From a bacterium (GTDB lineage: Bacteria > Patescibacteriota > Microgenomatia > UBA1406 > GWC2-37-13): a DNA stretch of 64,000 nt. The notes beneath the pieces are model-generated. The model worked only from the letters and a program-made list of their open reading frames with translations, was not told the origin of the DNA and did not search any database. Location: NCBI GenBank assembly GCA_029573715.1, contig JAKQDR010000261.1:1-64000 (forward strand). Reading direction: 5' to 3'. Below, in pieces: positions 19,473-27,719 of this stretch. Position 1 is the stretch's first letter. Every line of letters starts with the position of its first letter. Both the position numbers and the translations under genes were made by a program.

Positions 19473-19766
19473 CTACGTTAAGTTATTAAAGGTGCCTCTT
19501 TGAAATAAGGGGACTCCCGCGTCGTCTGTTGCGTTGAATAAAGTGGTGGCAAATTTTCCTGCATCGTAGCGAGCGGGTTGACCATCATCACCAAAATACT
19601 GAGCCGTGCATTTTCCATACGTGGGGGGTGAGGTGCTCCCGCCGTCTTTCACTCTTCCACCATCAGGCATACGCAACCTTCGAACCACGTTCACAGGACT
19701 ATCTCTATCGACCAGAACACCAGGTTCAGGGCGAAACCATTTGCAATTTCCACAAGTTCTTTCCAT
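19473..19766 (-). CDS. Small hypothetical protein with CGNCKWF motif
   Basis: MERTCGNCKWFRPEPG...GKCTAQYFG. Confidence 0.5.
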   Translation of the reverse strand: MERTCGNCKWFRPEPGVLVDRDSPVNVVRRLRMPDGGRVKDGGSTSPPTYGKCTAQYFGDDGQPARYDAGKFATTLFNATDDAGVPLFQRGTFNNLT

Positions 19767-19987
19767 GTGGGTAATTATATCACTAATACGTGAATTTATG
19801 TTTTTTGCCCTGTCATATCGATAAGCATATTCAGTATCCTACGGTCAAGGTTGCACAGGTGCATACAATCTTAAAAGAGACAAAGAAGGCGTGTCTCGCG
19901 TACACACTAAACCTCTTCACCTTTCTGTCATCATAGGTTGAGGGATAATAAATACAGATGAAGCTTTTGTTCGATTATCAATCGATA

Positions 19988-20389
19988 CTATTTTTGTATT
20001 TCCGCAGGAATCGCATACTTTGGATATACCCTCCCTATAACATTTCCTGATGCTGCATCTGTTTCAATCATAACGAATACTTGTGGACCATATGTACGTA
20101 CCATAAAATCCCATTGTCGTAGATTTGCAACGCACTCCCATGAGTCTATGTCACTATGTGGATTCTTCGTCGGATCATTCCACCACTGTATAATTCTGTT
20201 GAATGATTGTATAAACCTCAAAGCGAACTCTCTTTCTCTGCCTTCTACTGCAGCATACATCCCGTCTGGAGTGAAATGTAGTTGCCAAGAGTGATCTTGC
20301 AGTTGCCGAATCAAATAGAGATCTTGACCAACGGTGAGTTCAAGTGGGAGTATTTCATCTCCTGGATTGTATCCAACTTCTATATCCAT
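19988..20389 (-). CDS. Hypothetical protein
   Basis: 133-aa ORF. Confidence 0.45.
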   Translation of the reverse strand: MDIEVGYNPGDEILPLELTVGQDLYLIRQLQDHSWQLHFTPDGMYAAVEGREREFALRFIQSFNRIIQWWNDPTKNPHSDIDSWECVANLRQWDFMVRTYGPQVFVMIETDAASGNVIGRVYPKYAIPAEIQK

Positions 20390-20540
20390 ATGAAAGAAAT
20401 TATATACTATCGCACTTCACTTAACCATCCTATGAGGTTGCACTTTTCATCTCACTCCATTATCCCATGAGGGCTGTACTCGGGCTCGTAAATGCTGCTA
20501 ACACAAGTAAAACGACTGATTAATCTGCGTTACCACAGCT

Positions 20541-20603
20541 CAAATCGCGTGGGCAGTGGGGGATGGGGCAAAAGCCGCCATTCACGTACGGGATTATTTG
20601 TAG
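20541..20603 (+). pseudogene. Displaced trxB 3' end (QIAWAVGDGAKAAIHVRDYL*)
   Basis: Same frame as trxB C-terminus QIAWAVGDGAKAAIHVREYLQRV*; differences are at codon third positions plus CAG-to-TAG. Confidence 0.9.
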
Positions 20604-20667
20604 AAAAAATTGGAATTGCGTATTATCGCATAGATTAATATTATCTGATATACTATAGGACATTATT

Positions 20668-21477
20668 ATGCGACCAGAGATGCTTCAAGCTATGCGAAAA
20701 ATATACGCTTCAAATGACGCGGATGGTTTTTCGTGGGATGTTGCATATGGAACTGAACACAAAAATGCACACGCTGGCTATCCTACTGATTCCCATTCTC
20801 GATATAATCGTGCCACATTCGGCCCAGATGATATCCGAGACGATAGTCATAGCATAACTAATACAGGTCTCTACGAAGCATTAAGACCACACATGCCTTC
20901 CGTTAAGTCATCTCTTGCATCTGCTCGATCAAACATGCTGGAAATTGACATTGGTCACATAGCAACCTGGGACGAAGTGCTCCACGTTTTCGATGCTGGT
21001 CAATTCTTGGCACCCTATCTTGTATCACACCGCAGAGTTGATCCAAACAGATTGCCACATGCATATCTCGTACTTGCAAAGGCGTCAACCGGTATGGTTA
21101 CTGGCTTACGACACATGCTCAAAACAGTTTTCAATAGGCATATTCAGAAGTTAGATCAGGTTTTTGACGATGAACAAGTAGCACAAATGAAGCAAATTAT
21201 AATACGAAGTGACGCCACACCTATGGCAAACTATGTTAATGCAGATAAAAGAGGAGAGAGGCCCATTCGTAGAGTATGTCCCGCACCCTGGGGTATGATT
21301 TCAGGAATACTAGATGTCGCCCGAAGTGGTAAGCCTCATATCACGCACACTGACCTTTTTACTGAGTCTTTAGGCATAGATGGATGGGACGATTTTCGAA
21401 ATTATACCGCAACTCATCACCGAGAAAGACTTGTGGATCTGTATGGTAAAAATACTGTTCTTCAACGTGAACTGTGA
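20668..21477 (+). CDS. Hypothetical orphan protein (269 aa)
   Basis: ORF with TATACT 13 nt upstream. Confidence 0.5.
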   Translation: MRPEMLQAMRKIYASNDADGFSWDVAYGTEHKNAHAGYPTDSHSRYNRATFGPDDIRDDSHSITNTGLYEALRPHMPSVKSSLASARSNMLEIDIGHIATWDEVLHVFDAGQFLAPYLVSHRRVDPNRLPHAYLVLAKASTGMVTGLRHMLKTVFNRHIQKLDQVFDDEQVAQMKQIIIRSDATPMANYVNADKRGERPIRRVCPAPWGMISGILDVARSGKPHITHTDLFTESLGIDGWDDFRNYTATHHRERLVDLYGKNTVLQREL

Positions 21478-21561
21478 TTTTCTTCCATCAAACCTTAGCA
21501 CTTGGCAATAATCCCCACCTCTCTTTTTGCTATAATGAGCCGTTACCATTCCTTTTGCAGT

Positions 21562-22134
21562 ATGAATAAAAAAATCATTTGGCTAGTCGTACCAATCGTC
21601 ATTATCTTCTTCATCGTTTCCTGGTTGGTTGGACAATACAACTCGTTTGTGGGGCTGGATCAAAATGTTGCTAATCAATGGGCACAGGTTGAGACCCAAT
21701 ACCAACGGCGCTTTGACCTTATTCCAAATCTGGTAAATTCAGTAAAAGGTTTCCTCGCCCAAGAACAGGAAGTATTTGGGGCAATAGCTGAGGCACGCAC
21801 CCGTTATTCTGGAGCACAAACAGTAGACGAGAAGGCCTCTGCTGCCTCATCGCTTGAGGGAGCATTTGGCAGATTGCTGGTCATCATAGAAAATTACCCC
21901 GAACTCAAATCCAACGAAACGGTCGCTCAACTTATGGATGAGCTGGCAGGCACTGAAAACAGAATATCGGTGGAGCGACGCAGATATAACGATATGGTGC
22001 GGGACTTCAATGTGGTGGTGACAAGAATTCCGGGAAGATTCCTCGCCGGAATGTTTGGATTTACACCCAAACAATATTTTGAAGCAGTCACCGCAGCAGA
22101 AGCTGCACCCACTGTAGATTTAGATCTGGAGTAG
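21562..22134 (+). CDS. lemA: LemA family protein
   Basis: YNSFVGLDQNVANQWAQVETQYQRRFDLIPNLVNSVKGF...ENYPELKSNE...RRRYND. Confidence 0.93.
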   Translation: MNKKIIWLVVPIVIIFFIVSWLVGQYNSFVGLDQNVANQWAQVETQYQRRFDLIPNLVNSVKGFLAQEQEVFGAIAEARTRYSGAQTVDEKASAASSLEGAFGRLLVIIENYPELKSNETVAQLMDELAGTENRISVERRRYNDMVRDFNVVVTRIPGRFLAGMFGFTPKQYFEAVTAAEAAPTVDLDLE

Positions 22135-22199
22135 CGGTAAGTAACATCGGACAATGGAGTGTTTGATGACTCGTATGTCCATGGTTTTTACGACGCCCT

Positions 22200-23147
22200 A
22201 TGACCCCATTATTTCTTACACAACAAAGACACCGCCTCCTCTATGGCTTCTCAATTCTATTTGCTTTCTGTACTCTGCACTTTGTACTCTGTGCTAGCCT
22301 GGTTTCCGCCGCCTTAAGCCTTCCAGAGCCTCGCGGATATGTGAATGATTATGCACAAATATTGAACAGTAATGCTGTTTCCGCTCTAGAAAATAAGCTG
22401 AGCGCGTTCAACAAATCAACAACCAATCAAATTGTGGTGGTGACGGTGCCAGACTTACAAGATACTACGCTCGAGGATTTCGCAACGCGCCTCTTCGAGA
22501 AGTGGAAAATTGGAACGAAGGAGAAAGACAACGGAGTTTTGCTCCTTGTCGCACAAAAAGAGCGCGAAGTGCGTATTGAGGTGGGATACGGGCTTGAGCC
22601 GGTGCTCAATGACGCAAAAGCCGGAAGAATCATTCGCGATATCATTATTCCTGAGTTTAAGGCAGGAAACTATGACGCAGGAGTGACAAAAGGATCAGAC
22701 GCAATAGTCCAAATTGTAGGGGGAGATGACAGTGTATTACCCGCGACATCCTCAGACTCCCAAGAAGATGGCCTCGTATTTCCACTAATGGTGATATTTT
22801 TCTTTGCAAGTGGAATACTCCAATATTTGTTTGCCTTTCTGGCGCGATCTAAATCGGCAATGCCTGGGGGGATAATCGGCGTTGTGCTGGGCATCATCAT
22901 AAGTGCACTTTTAGCATTTCCACTTTTTGGGTTCATCGCAACTCCCTTCGCACTCGGAGTATTCGGATATTTACTTGATGCGGCACTATCCAAAAACTAC
23001 CAAACGCGAAAAGGCCTGGGCCTTCCAACTGCATGGCATCAATCCGGTGGGGGATTCTTTGGCGGGGGAGGGCGAAGCAGTGGGGGAGGATTTGGCGGCT
23101 TTGGCGGGGGCAGAAGTGGAGGAGGCGGGGGAAGTGGCAGGTGGTGA
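22200..23147 (+). CDS. TPM-domain (YgcG-like) membrane protein with Gly-rich tail
   Basis: PRGYVNDYAQIL...KDNGVLLLVAQKEREVRIEVGYGLE...; C-terminal GGGFGGFGGGRSGGGG. Confidence 0.9.
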   Translation: MTPLFLTQQRHRLLYGFSILFAFCTLHFVLCASLVSAALSLPEPRGYVNDYAQILNSNAVSALENKLSAFNKSTTNQIVVVTVPDLQDTTLEDFATRLFEKWKIGTKEKDNGVLLLVAQKEREVRIEVGYGLEPVLNDAKAGRIIRDIIIPEFKAGNYDAGVTKGSDAIVQIVGGDDSVLPATSSDSQEDGLVFPLMVIFFFASGILQYLFAFLARSKSAMPGGIIGVVLGIIISALLAFPLFGFIATPFALGVFGYLLDAALSKNYQTRKGLGLPTAWHQSGGGFFGGGGRSSGGGFGGFGGGRSGGGGGSGRW

Positions 23148-23253
23148 GGAAACAGGTAATACATCTTTGGATTTAAGTACAATAAGCATTTGTATTCGTG
23201 TGCATTAGAAGAAATATATTCTATTTCAGACATTATCAATTCATGCAAAATTT

Positions 23254-23511
23254 ATGGTAAGCACTAAGCAAAAGCAAGGCGAGGAAACATTTCGGGTGAA
23301 GGGAGAGGATGTTGTCAAAAAAATTAAGGCGATCGTTCGTGAGGGCAATGCACGTAGAATAATCGTTCAGAATAAAAACGGAAGAAATCTTATCGACATT
23401 CCGCTCACCATCGGTGTCGTTGGCATAGCATTTGCCCCCGTCCTCGCCACAGTGGGAGTAATCACTGCGCTTGTAAGCGAGTGTAATATCGTGGTAGAAA
23501 AGAACAAATAA
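23254..23511 (+). CDS. DUF4342-like protein
   Basis: FRVKGEDVVKKIKAIVREGNARRIIVQNKNGRNLIDIPLTIGV. Confidence 0.8.
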   Translation: MVSTKQKQGEETFRVKGEDVVKKIKAIVREGNARRIIVQNKNGRNLIDIPLTIGVVGIAFAPVLATVGVITALVSECNIVVEKNK

Positions 23512-23512
23512 T

Positions 23513-25081
23513 TTACGAGTTTGCGCCTATTGCCTCTGATATGTGCGTGTATCCATCGCGCTTGAGGAGTTCTTCGAGTCCCATGTTTATCTGCGCGACC
23601 AGTTGTGGGCCCTGATATATCATGCCGGTAATAAGCTGAAGAAGTGATGCCCCCAGCTTAATCTTAGTATACGCATCTTCTGCAGAGAATATCCCACCAC
23701 AACCGACAATTACGAATCTATCTTTATATTGTCGATACGCCAATCGAATAAGCTCATTTGACCGCTCATACGTCGGTTTGCCACTAAAGTTTCCTTTTCC
23801 AACTGACACAATTTCTGCAGAATCGAAACAGGGATTTTGTCGATCTTTTTGGAGATTGCCAAATATCACCCCTTTGGGCGAGTACTTTGCAATCACTGCA
23901 AGCATAGCTTCAACCTCGCTATTGGGTTTTTCAATCGGCATTTTCACAAACACCGGTCGCCTCAGTGAAAGCTCATCAACTGCAATCAGTAATTCTTCCA
24001 AATGTGCAGGCGTATAGAATTCAACATCACCTTTTAAATTTGGACAGCTAATATTCAATTCATAATATGAGTGGGGAAGAGCAGACTGCTCAAACTTGGT
24101 AAACGCAAAAACGATATCCTCAACACTCTTTTTTTGAGTATTCAGTTCTAATGAATTTGTCCTTCCAATACTAATTCCATAGGGTATCGAGTTACACACA
24201 CCTTGAAGGTGTGTGTGATGTTTTAGTTTTCCTAAACGCATAATCGTGGCATCGGCTCCTAAGTTTTTGAAGCCTTTGTTTACGAGAAGCGCGCGTGATT
24301 TGGGCAGTCGCCCCAACATGGGGCGCATGTTGCCTTCATAGGCACCATTTGTGATAGTACCCACCGTTTGCCATCCAAACCCCCATACATCGAGTGATCT
24401 GGTCAACATGGCTTCATAATCAAATCCTGCTGCAAGACCAATGGGGTGATGAAATGGAATGCCCACGATGGTTTGAGTGAGCGCTGGTTGTTTCGATGAA
24501 ACGAGGCTTCTTACCACTTTTCGTACAATAGCATTACCACCAAATCGCTGGCCCAAAGCTATCATTGTGACATGCACTTTTTCGGCATCAAAAAGAAATA
24601 GAAACGGCTTCACGATAGTACGATACATATGCCCAAAGAGCCACAAAAACAGTATCTTGCGCTCCCGAGAAAACTCATAGTGCACGAGAATAAAGAGAAT
24701 GGTGCTTATGACCGCGGACAACGTGCAATACAGGCAAAGCGCACCAATGAGAAAAACCTGGATATACATAAAATATGCAGAGGCAAGAAGTCCAAGCACT
24801 GATTGGACGATGAGCCAATAACGCGCCAGTTTGCTTCGGGTTATTAGGTGGGCGAGAGCACCCCCGGCAAATATGCTGTAGTGCACCAGGCCAATAAGCG
24901 CAAGGGGAATACCAATGATAGTAGCATATTCACTGCGTAAAACTGCACCGCAATCGTTAAATAATCCTCCCACGGCACACGGAGGCACCATGTCTTTGTA
25001 ATGCTCCATCGTCAAATATCCCGCATCAAGAATGCCCAAGAATGCAGTGAAAAAAATGAGATGGGGAAAATACTTTTTCAT
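23513..25081 (-). CDS. pyrD: VKOR-dihydroorotate dehydrogenase (class 2-like) fusion
   Basis: N-terminal VKOR: CAVGGLFNDCGAVLRSEYATIIGIPLALIGL...GALCLYCTLSA; C-terminal DHODH: GLAAGFDYE..GFGWQTVGTIT..NISCPNLKG..GCGGIFSAEDAYTKIKLGASLLQLITGMIYQGP; uninterrupted frame. Confidence 0.9.
   Translation of the reverse strand: MKKYFPHLIFFTAFLGILDAGYLTMEHYKDMVPPCAVGGLFNDCGAVLRSEYATIIGIPLALIGLVHYSIFAGGALAHLITRSKLARYWLIVQSVLGLLASAYFMYIQVFLIGALCLYCTLSAVISTILFILVHYEFSRERKILFLWLFGHMYRTIVKPFLFLFDAEKVHVTMIALGQRFGGNAIVRKVVRSLVSSKQPALTQTIVGIPFHHPIGLAAGFDYEAMLTRSLDVWGFGWQTVGTITNGAYEGNMRPMLGRLPKSRALLVNKGFKNLGADATIMRLGKLKHHTHLQGVCNSIPYGISIGRTNSLELNTQKKSVEDIVFAFTKFEQSALPHSYYELNISCPNLKGDVEFYTPAHLEELLIAVDELSLRRPVFVKMPIEKPNSEVEAMLAVIAKYSPKGVIFGNLQKDRQNPCFDSAEIVSVGKGNFSGKPTYERSNELIRLAYRQYKDRFVIVGCGGIFSAEDAYTKIKLGASLLQLITGMIYQGPQLVAQINMGLEELLKRDGYTHISEAIGANS
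24194..24216. repeat. Palindrome ACACACACCTT-G-AAGGTGTGTGT inside pyrD
   Basis: 11-bp arms; encodes HHTHLQGV. Confidence 0.8.
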
Positions 25082-25295
25082 GGGCCATCATTATACTCAA
25101 TAGGAAATGGCAGAGACGATAATAATTCAACCCGGGCATTTGGGCTATCAATAAGTGATATGATGTGATATACTACTACTCGTTTCACAGTATTAGCTAC
25201 AGAATCTGCGTGACGTCAAGATTGTTTGACCTCATCTTATTTATTTACCTGCGGGCTCTGTTTCCACTTTGAACAGTATTAATTCTTTTCTTCTT

Positions 25296-26603
25296 ATGTA
25301 CCAAAGTAATTTTTTTCAGGGCAGAAATAGTGCCCCAAGATCTCGCGGTTTTAGTCGTTCACCAGGGCGAAGCTCCGGGGCAGCCTCAAGCTATGGTTCG
25401 CGTCCTCAAACGTCACGTTTTGGCTCCCGGCCAGGTGGTCGCAGTGGCAAATCCACAATGAGCAATCGCCCTCGACGCTCAATGCGCCCTGCTTCAACTA
25501 TTCCAGTCAATAGATATATAAAAAAAGCAGTGGAACACATAGTGTCAGCCACAGACCCCGTTAGCTTGATGCAATTTCAGGACATGCCCATTCATAAAGA
25601 TCTTAAAGCCAATATTGTCCGCAGAGGATTCACCGCTCCCACCAAAATTCAAGAACAAACCATTCCTCATATTCTGGAAGGAAAAGATGTTGTGGGGATA
25701 GCAAATACCGGCACAGGAAAGACAGGCGCATTTGTCATTCCACTGATTGACCGAATAGTGAATGCAAAAACTAAAAAAGTACTTATCATCGTGCCGACAC
25801 GCGAACTTGCACAACAAATTCAGGGGGAAATACATGATTTTGCCAGAGCCTCCCTATACATCAGAACCGCTATTGCAATTGGCGGGGGATCTATGCAGTA
25901 TCAGAGACGACAACTGCACAACAACCCTCAATTTGTCATAGGCACACCAGGCAGAATTAAGGATTTTGTTGAACGAGGAGATATTCGCATGAACCTATTT
26001 GACACGGTTGTATTGGATGAAGTTGACAGAATGGTTGATATGGGCTTTATTAAAGACATCACGCAACTGCTCTCTCAACTCCCTGAAAAACGTCACTCTC
26101 TGTTTTTCTCGGCGACTATTGCATCCGGAGTAGGGCAGACCATTGAAAAATTTGCCCATGATCCAATCACCATCTCTGTAAGCACTCACCAAACTTCCGA
26201 AATGGTAGAGCAAGACATAGTAAAAGTGCCTCACGGTTCGACGAAACTTACTATTCTTGAAGCATTACTCGTCAAACAAGAAATGCAAAAAGTCTTGGTA
26301 TTTGCCCGCACCAAGCGTGGCGCAGAACAATTGTCTAAGACATTGAGCGCCAAGGATTTTAGGGCATCGTGTATTCATGGTGATAAACCCCAACGAAAAC
26401 GCGAACAAGCTATTCGACTATTTCAAGAGAATCATGTCAACATTCTTATCGCAACAGATGTTGCAGCACGAGGACTTGATATTGATGACATCACCCATGT
26501 TATAAACTACGATGAACCGGCGACATATGATGATTATGTGCATCGAATTGGTCGCACCGGAAGAGCAAATAAAAAGGGATACGCACTTACGTTCGTCCAA
26601 TAA
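25296..26603 (+). CDS. DEAD-box RNA helicase with Arg/Ser/Gly-rich N-terminus
   Basis: ANTGTGKTGAF, PTRELAQQI, VLDEVDRM, FSATI, IATDVAARGLDID, HRIGRTGRA. The ORF track start is 25269 (TTG). Confidence 0.93.
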   Translation: MYQSNFFQGRNSAPRSRGFSRSPGRSSGAASSYGSRPQTSRFGSRPGGRSGKSTMSNRPRRSMRPASTIPVNRYIKKAVEHIVSATDPVSLMQFQDMPIHKDLKANIVRRGFTAPTKIQEQTIPHILEGKDVVGIANTGTGKTGAFVIPLIDRIVNAKTKKVLIIVPTRELAQQIQGEIHDFARASLYIRTAIAIGGGSMQYQRRQLHNNPQFVIGTPGRIKDFVERGDIRMNLFDTVVLDEVDRMVDMGFIKDITQLLSQLPEKRHSLFFSATIASGVGQTIEKFAHDPITISVSTHQTSEMVEQDIVKVPHGSTKLTILEALLVKQEMQKVLVFARTKRGAEQLSKTLSAKDFRASCIHGDKPQRKREQAIRLFQENHVNILIATDVAARGLDIDDITHVINYDEPATYDDYVHRIGRTGRANKKGYALTFVQ

Positions 26604-26667
26604 AACACATCGATGTAGGCGATATCAATATACTTATAAGGTGAGGTAGCTTGATATACTGCAATCT

Positions 26668-26922
26668 ATGCAGTACGTCGTATACATGGTCCGCTGCGCA
26701 GATAATTCCCTCTATACCGGCATCACTACCGATATAACAAGGAGGATTAATCAACATAACGGAGTGCGTCCAGACGGCTCTCGCTACACACGGTCGCGCC
26801 GGCCGGTGACTCTTGTGTACACAAAAAATACCCGCTCGAAAGCAATGGCACTTCGTCTTGAAGCGCGGATAAAGTCAAAATCGAAAACCTTGAAGGAACA
26901 ATTGATCAGCAGACAAGGTTGA
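26668..26922 (+). CDS. GIY-YIG endonuclease domain protein
   Basis: YVVYMVRCADNSLYTGITTDITRRINQHNG. Confidence 0.92.
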   Translation: MQYVVYMVRCADNSLYTGITTDITRRINQHNGVRPDGSRYTRSRRPVTLVYTKNTRSKAMALRLEARIKSKSKTLKEQLISRQG

Positions 26923-27564
26923 GTTGTTCCGGTTACGAACGCAAAAAAATATACACCATACCATAGCTGCACTTACCACCGCTCCAAAAGCGATGAGTAC
27001 TGCGTCACGTAAGTGTTCGCGCCTGACTCCGGGTGCAAAGAAGGGCTTGAGAAAGCCAAAAAGTATGAGGCCTCCCAAAAGCGCTGTTCCCAATAGCGCC
27101 ACTTCACCGGTATAGGCTTCTGAGGCTTTAAGTGTATGAAGCAGTGATAGGGGCAGCGCAAACCACACCAGCGCATGAATAGCGCGCCATCGAACCCCCA
27201 GCTTGCGCTGAATGAAAAAATTGGAAGTAATAAGCAGAGAGAAAAAAATGAAAGACCCGATATATCCGGGGAGGATGCTTTGTTGTAATGCATTAGCTAT
27301 GTCTGCATTAAGCACGGAATTGAATGCAATAGTCCCATGAAGCAAAATAAATATGCCTGAAACAATCCCAAAATCTCTGCGGTATCTACTCAATTTTTTA
27401 AAATGAATAGGGATGAGGGTGAATAGAAGAAAAAAAAGCCCTATGTAGATTGAAGATTTCATGGGAGCTATTCCCAAAGCCCCAAACATAACTATCAACC
27501 CCATATTGACTCCAACGATTCCAAGCCACAATGGAATGTGTTTACTCAGCGAAATTGAGTGCAT
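26875..27564 (-). CDS. Ferric reductase-like / MsrQ-like transmembrane protein
   Basis: RYRRDFGIVSGIFILLHG...LGVRWRAIHALVWFALPLSLLHTL, multiple TM. Confidence 0.6.
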   Translation of the reverse strand: MHSISLSKHIPLWLGIVGVNMGLIVMFGALGIAPMKSSIYIGLFFLLFTLIPIHFKKLSRYRRDFGIVSGIFILLHGTIAFNSVLNADIANALQQSILPGYIGSFIFFSLLITSNFFIQRKLGVRWRAIHALVWFALPLSLLHTLKASEAYTGEVALLGTALLGGLILFGFLKPFFAPGVRREHLRDAVLIAFGAVVSAAMVWCIFFCVRNRNNSTLSADQLFLQGFRF

Positions 27565-27719
27565 GATACAACGTGAAATAAGTAATCTTTAGTGATTGAA
27601 TATTCAAGGAAAAAGTATAACAAATACAACCGAGGAAACGGGTGTAGCGTAAGTAAATGCATATTGCATACGGTGTGCCACATCTTTATACTTACTCTTA
27701 TACTTAAGCCTTAGCCCGT

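Noticed and set aside
22986-23248. Proline-rich minus-strand ORFs
   Set aside because: Antisense artefacts of the Gly-rich tail of the TPM protein.
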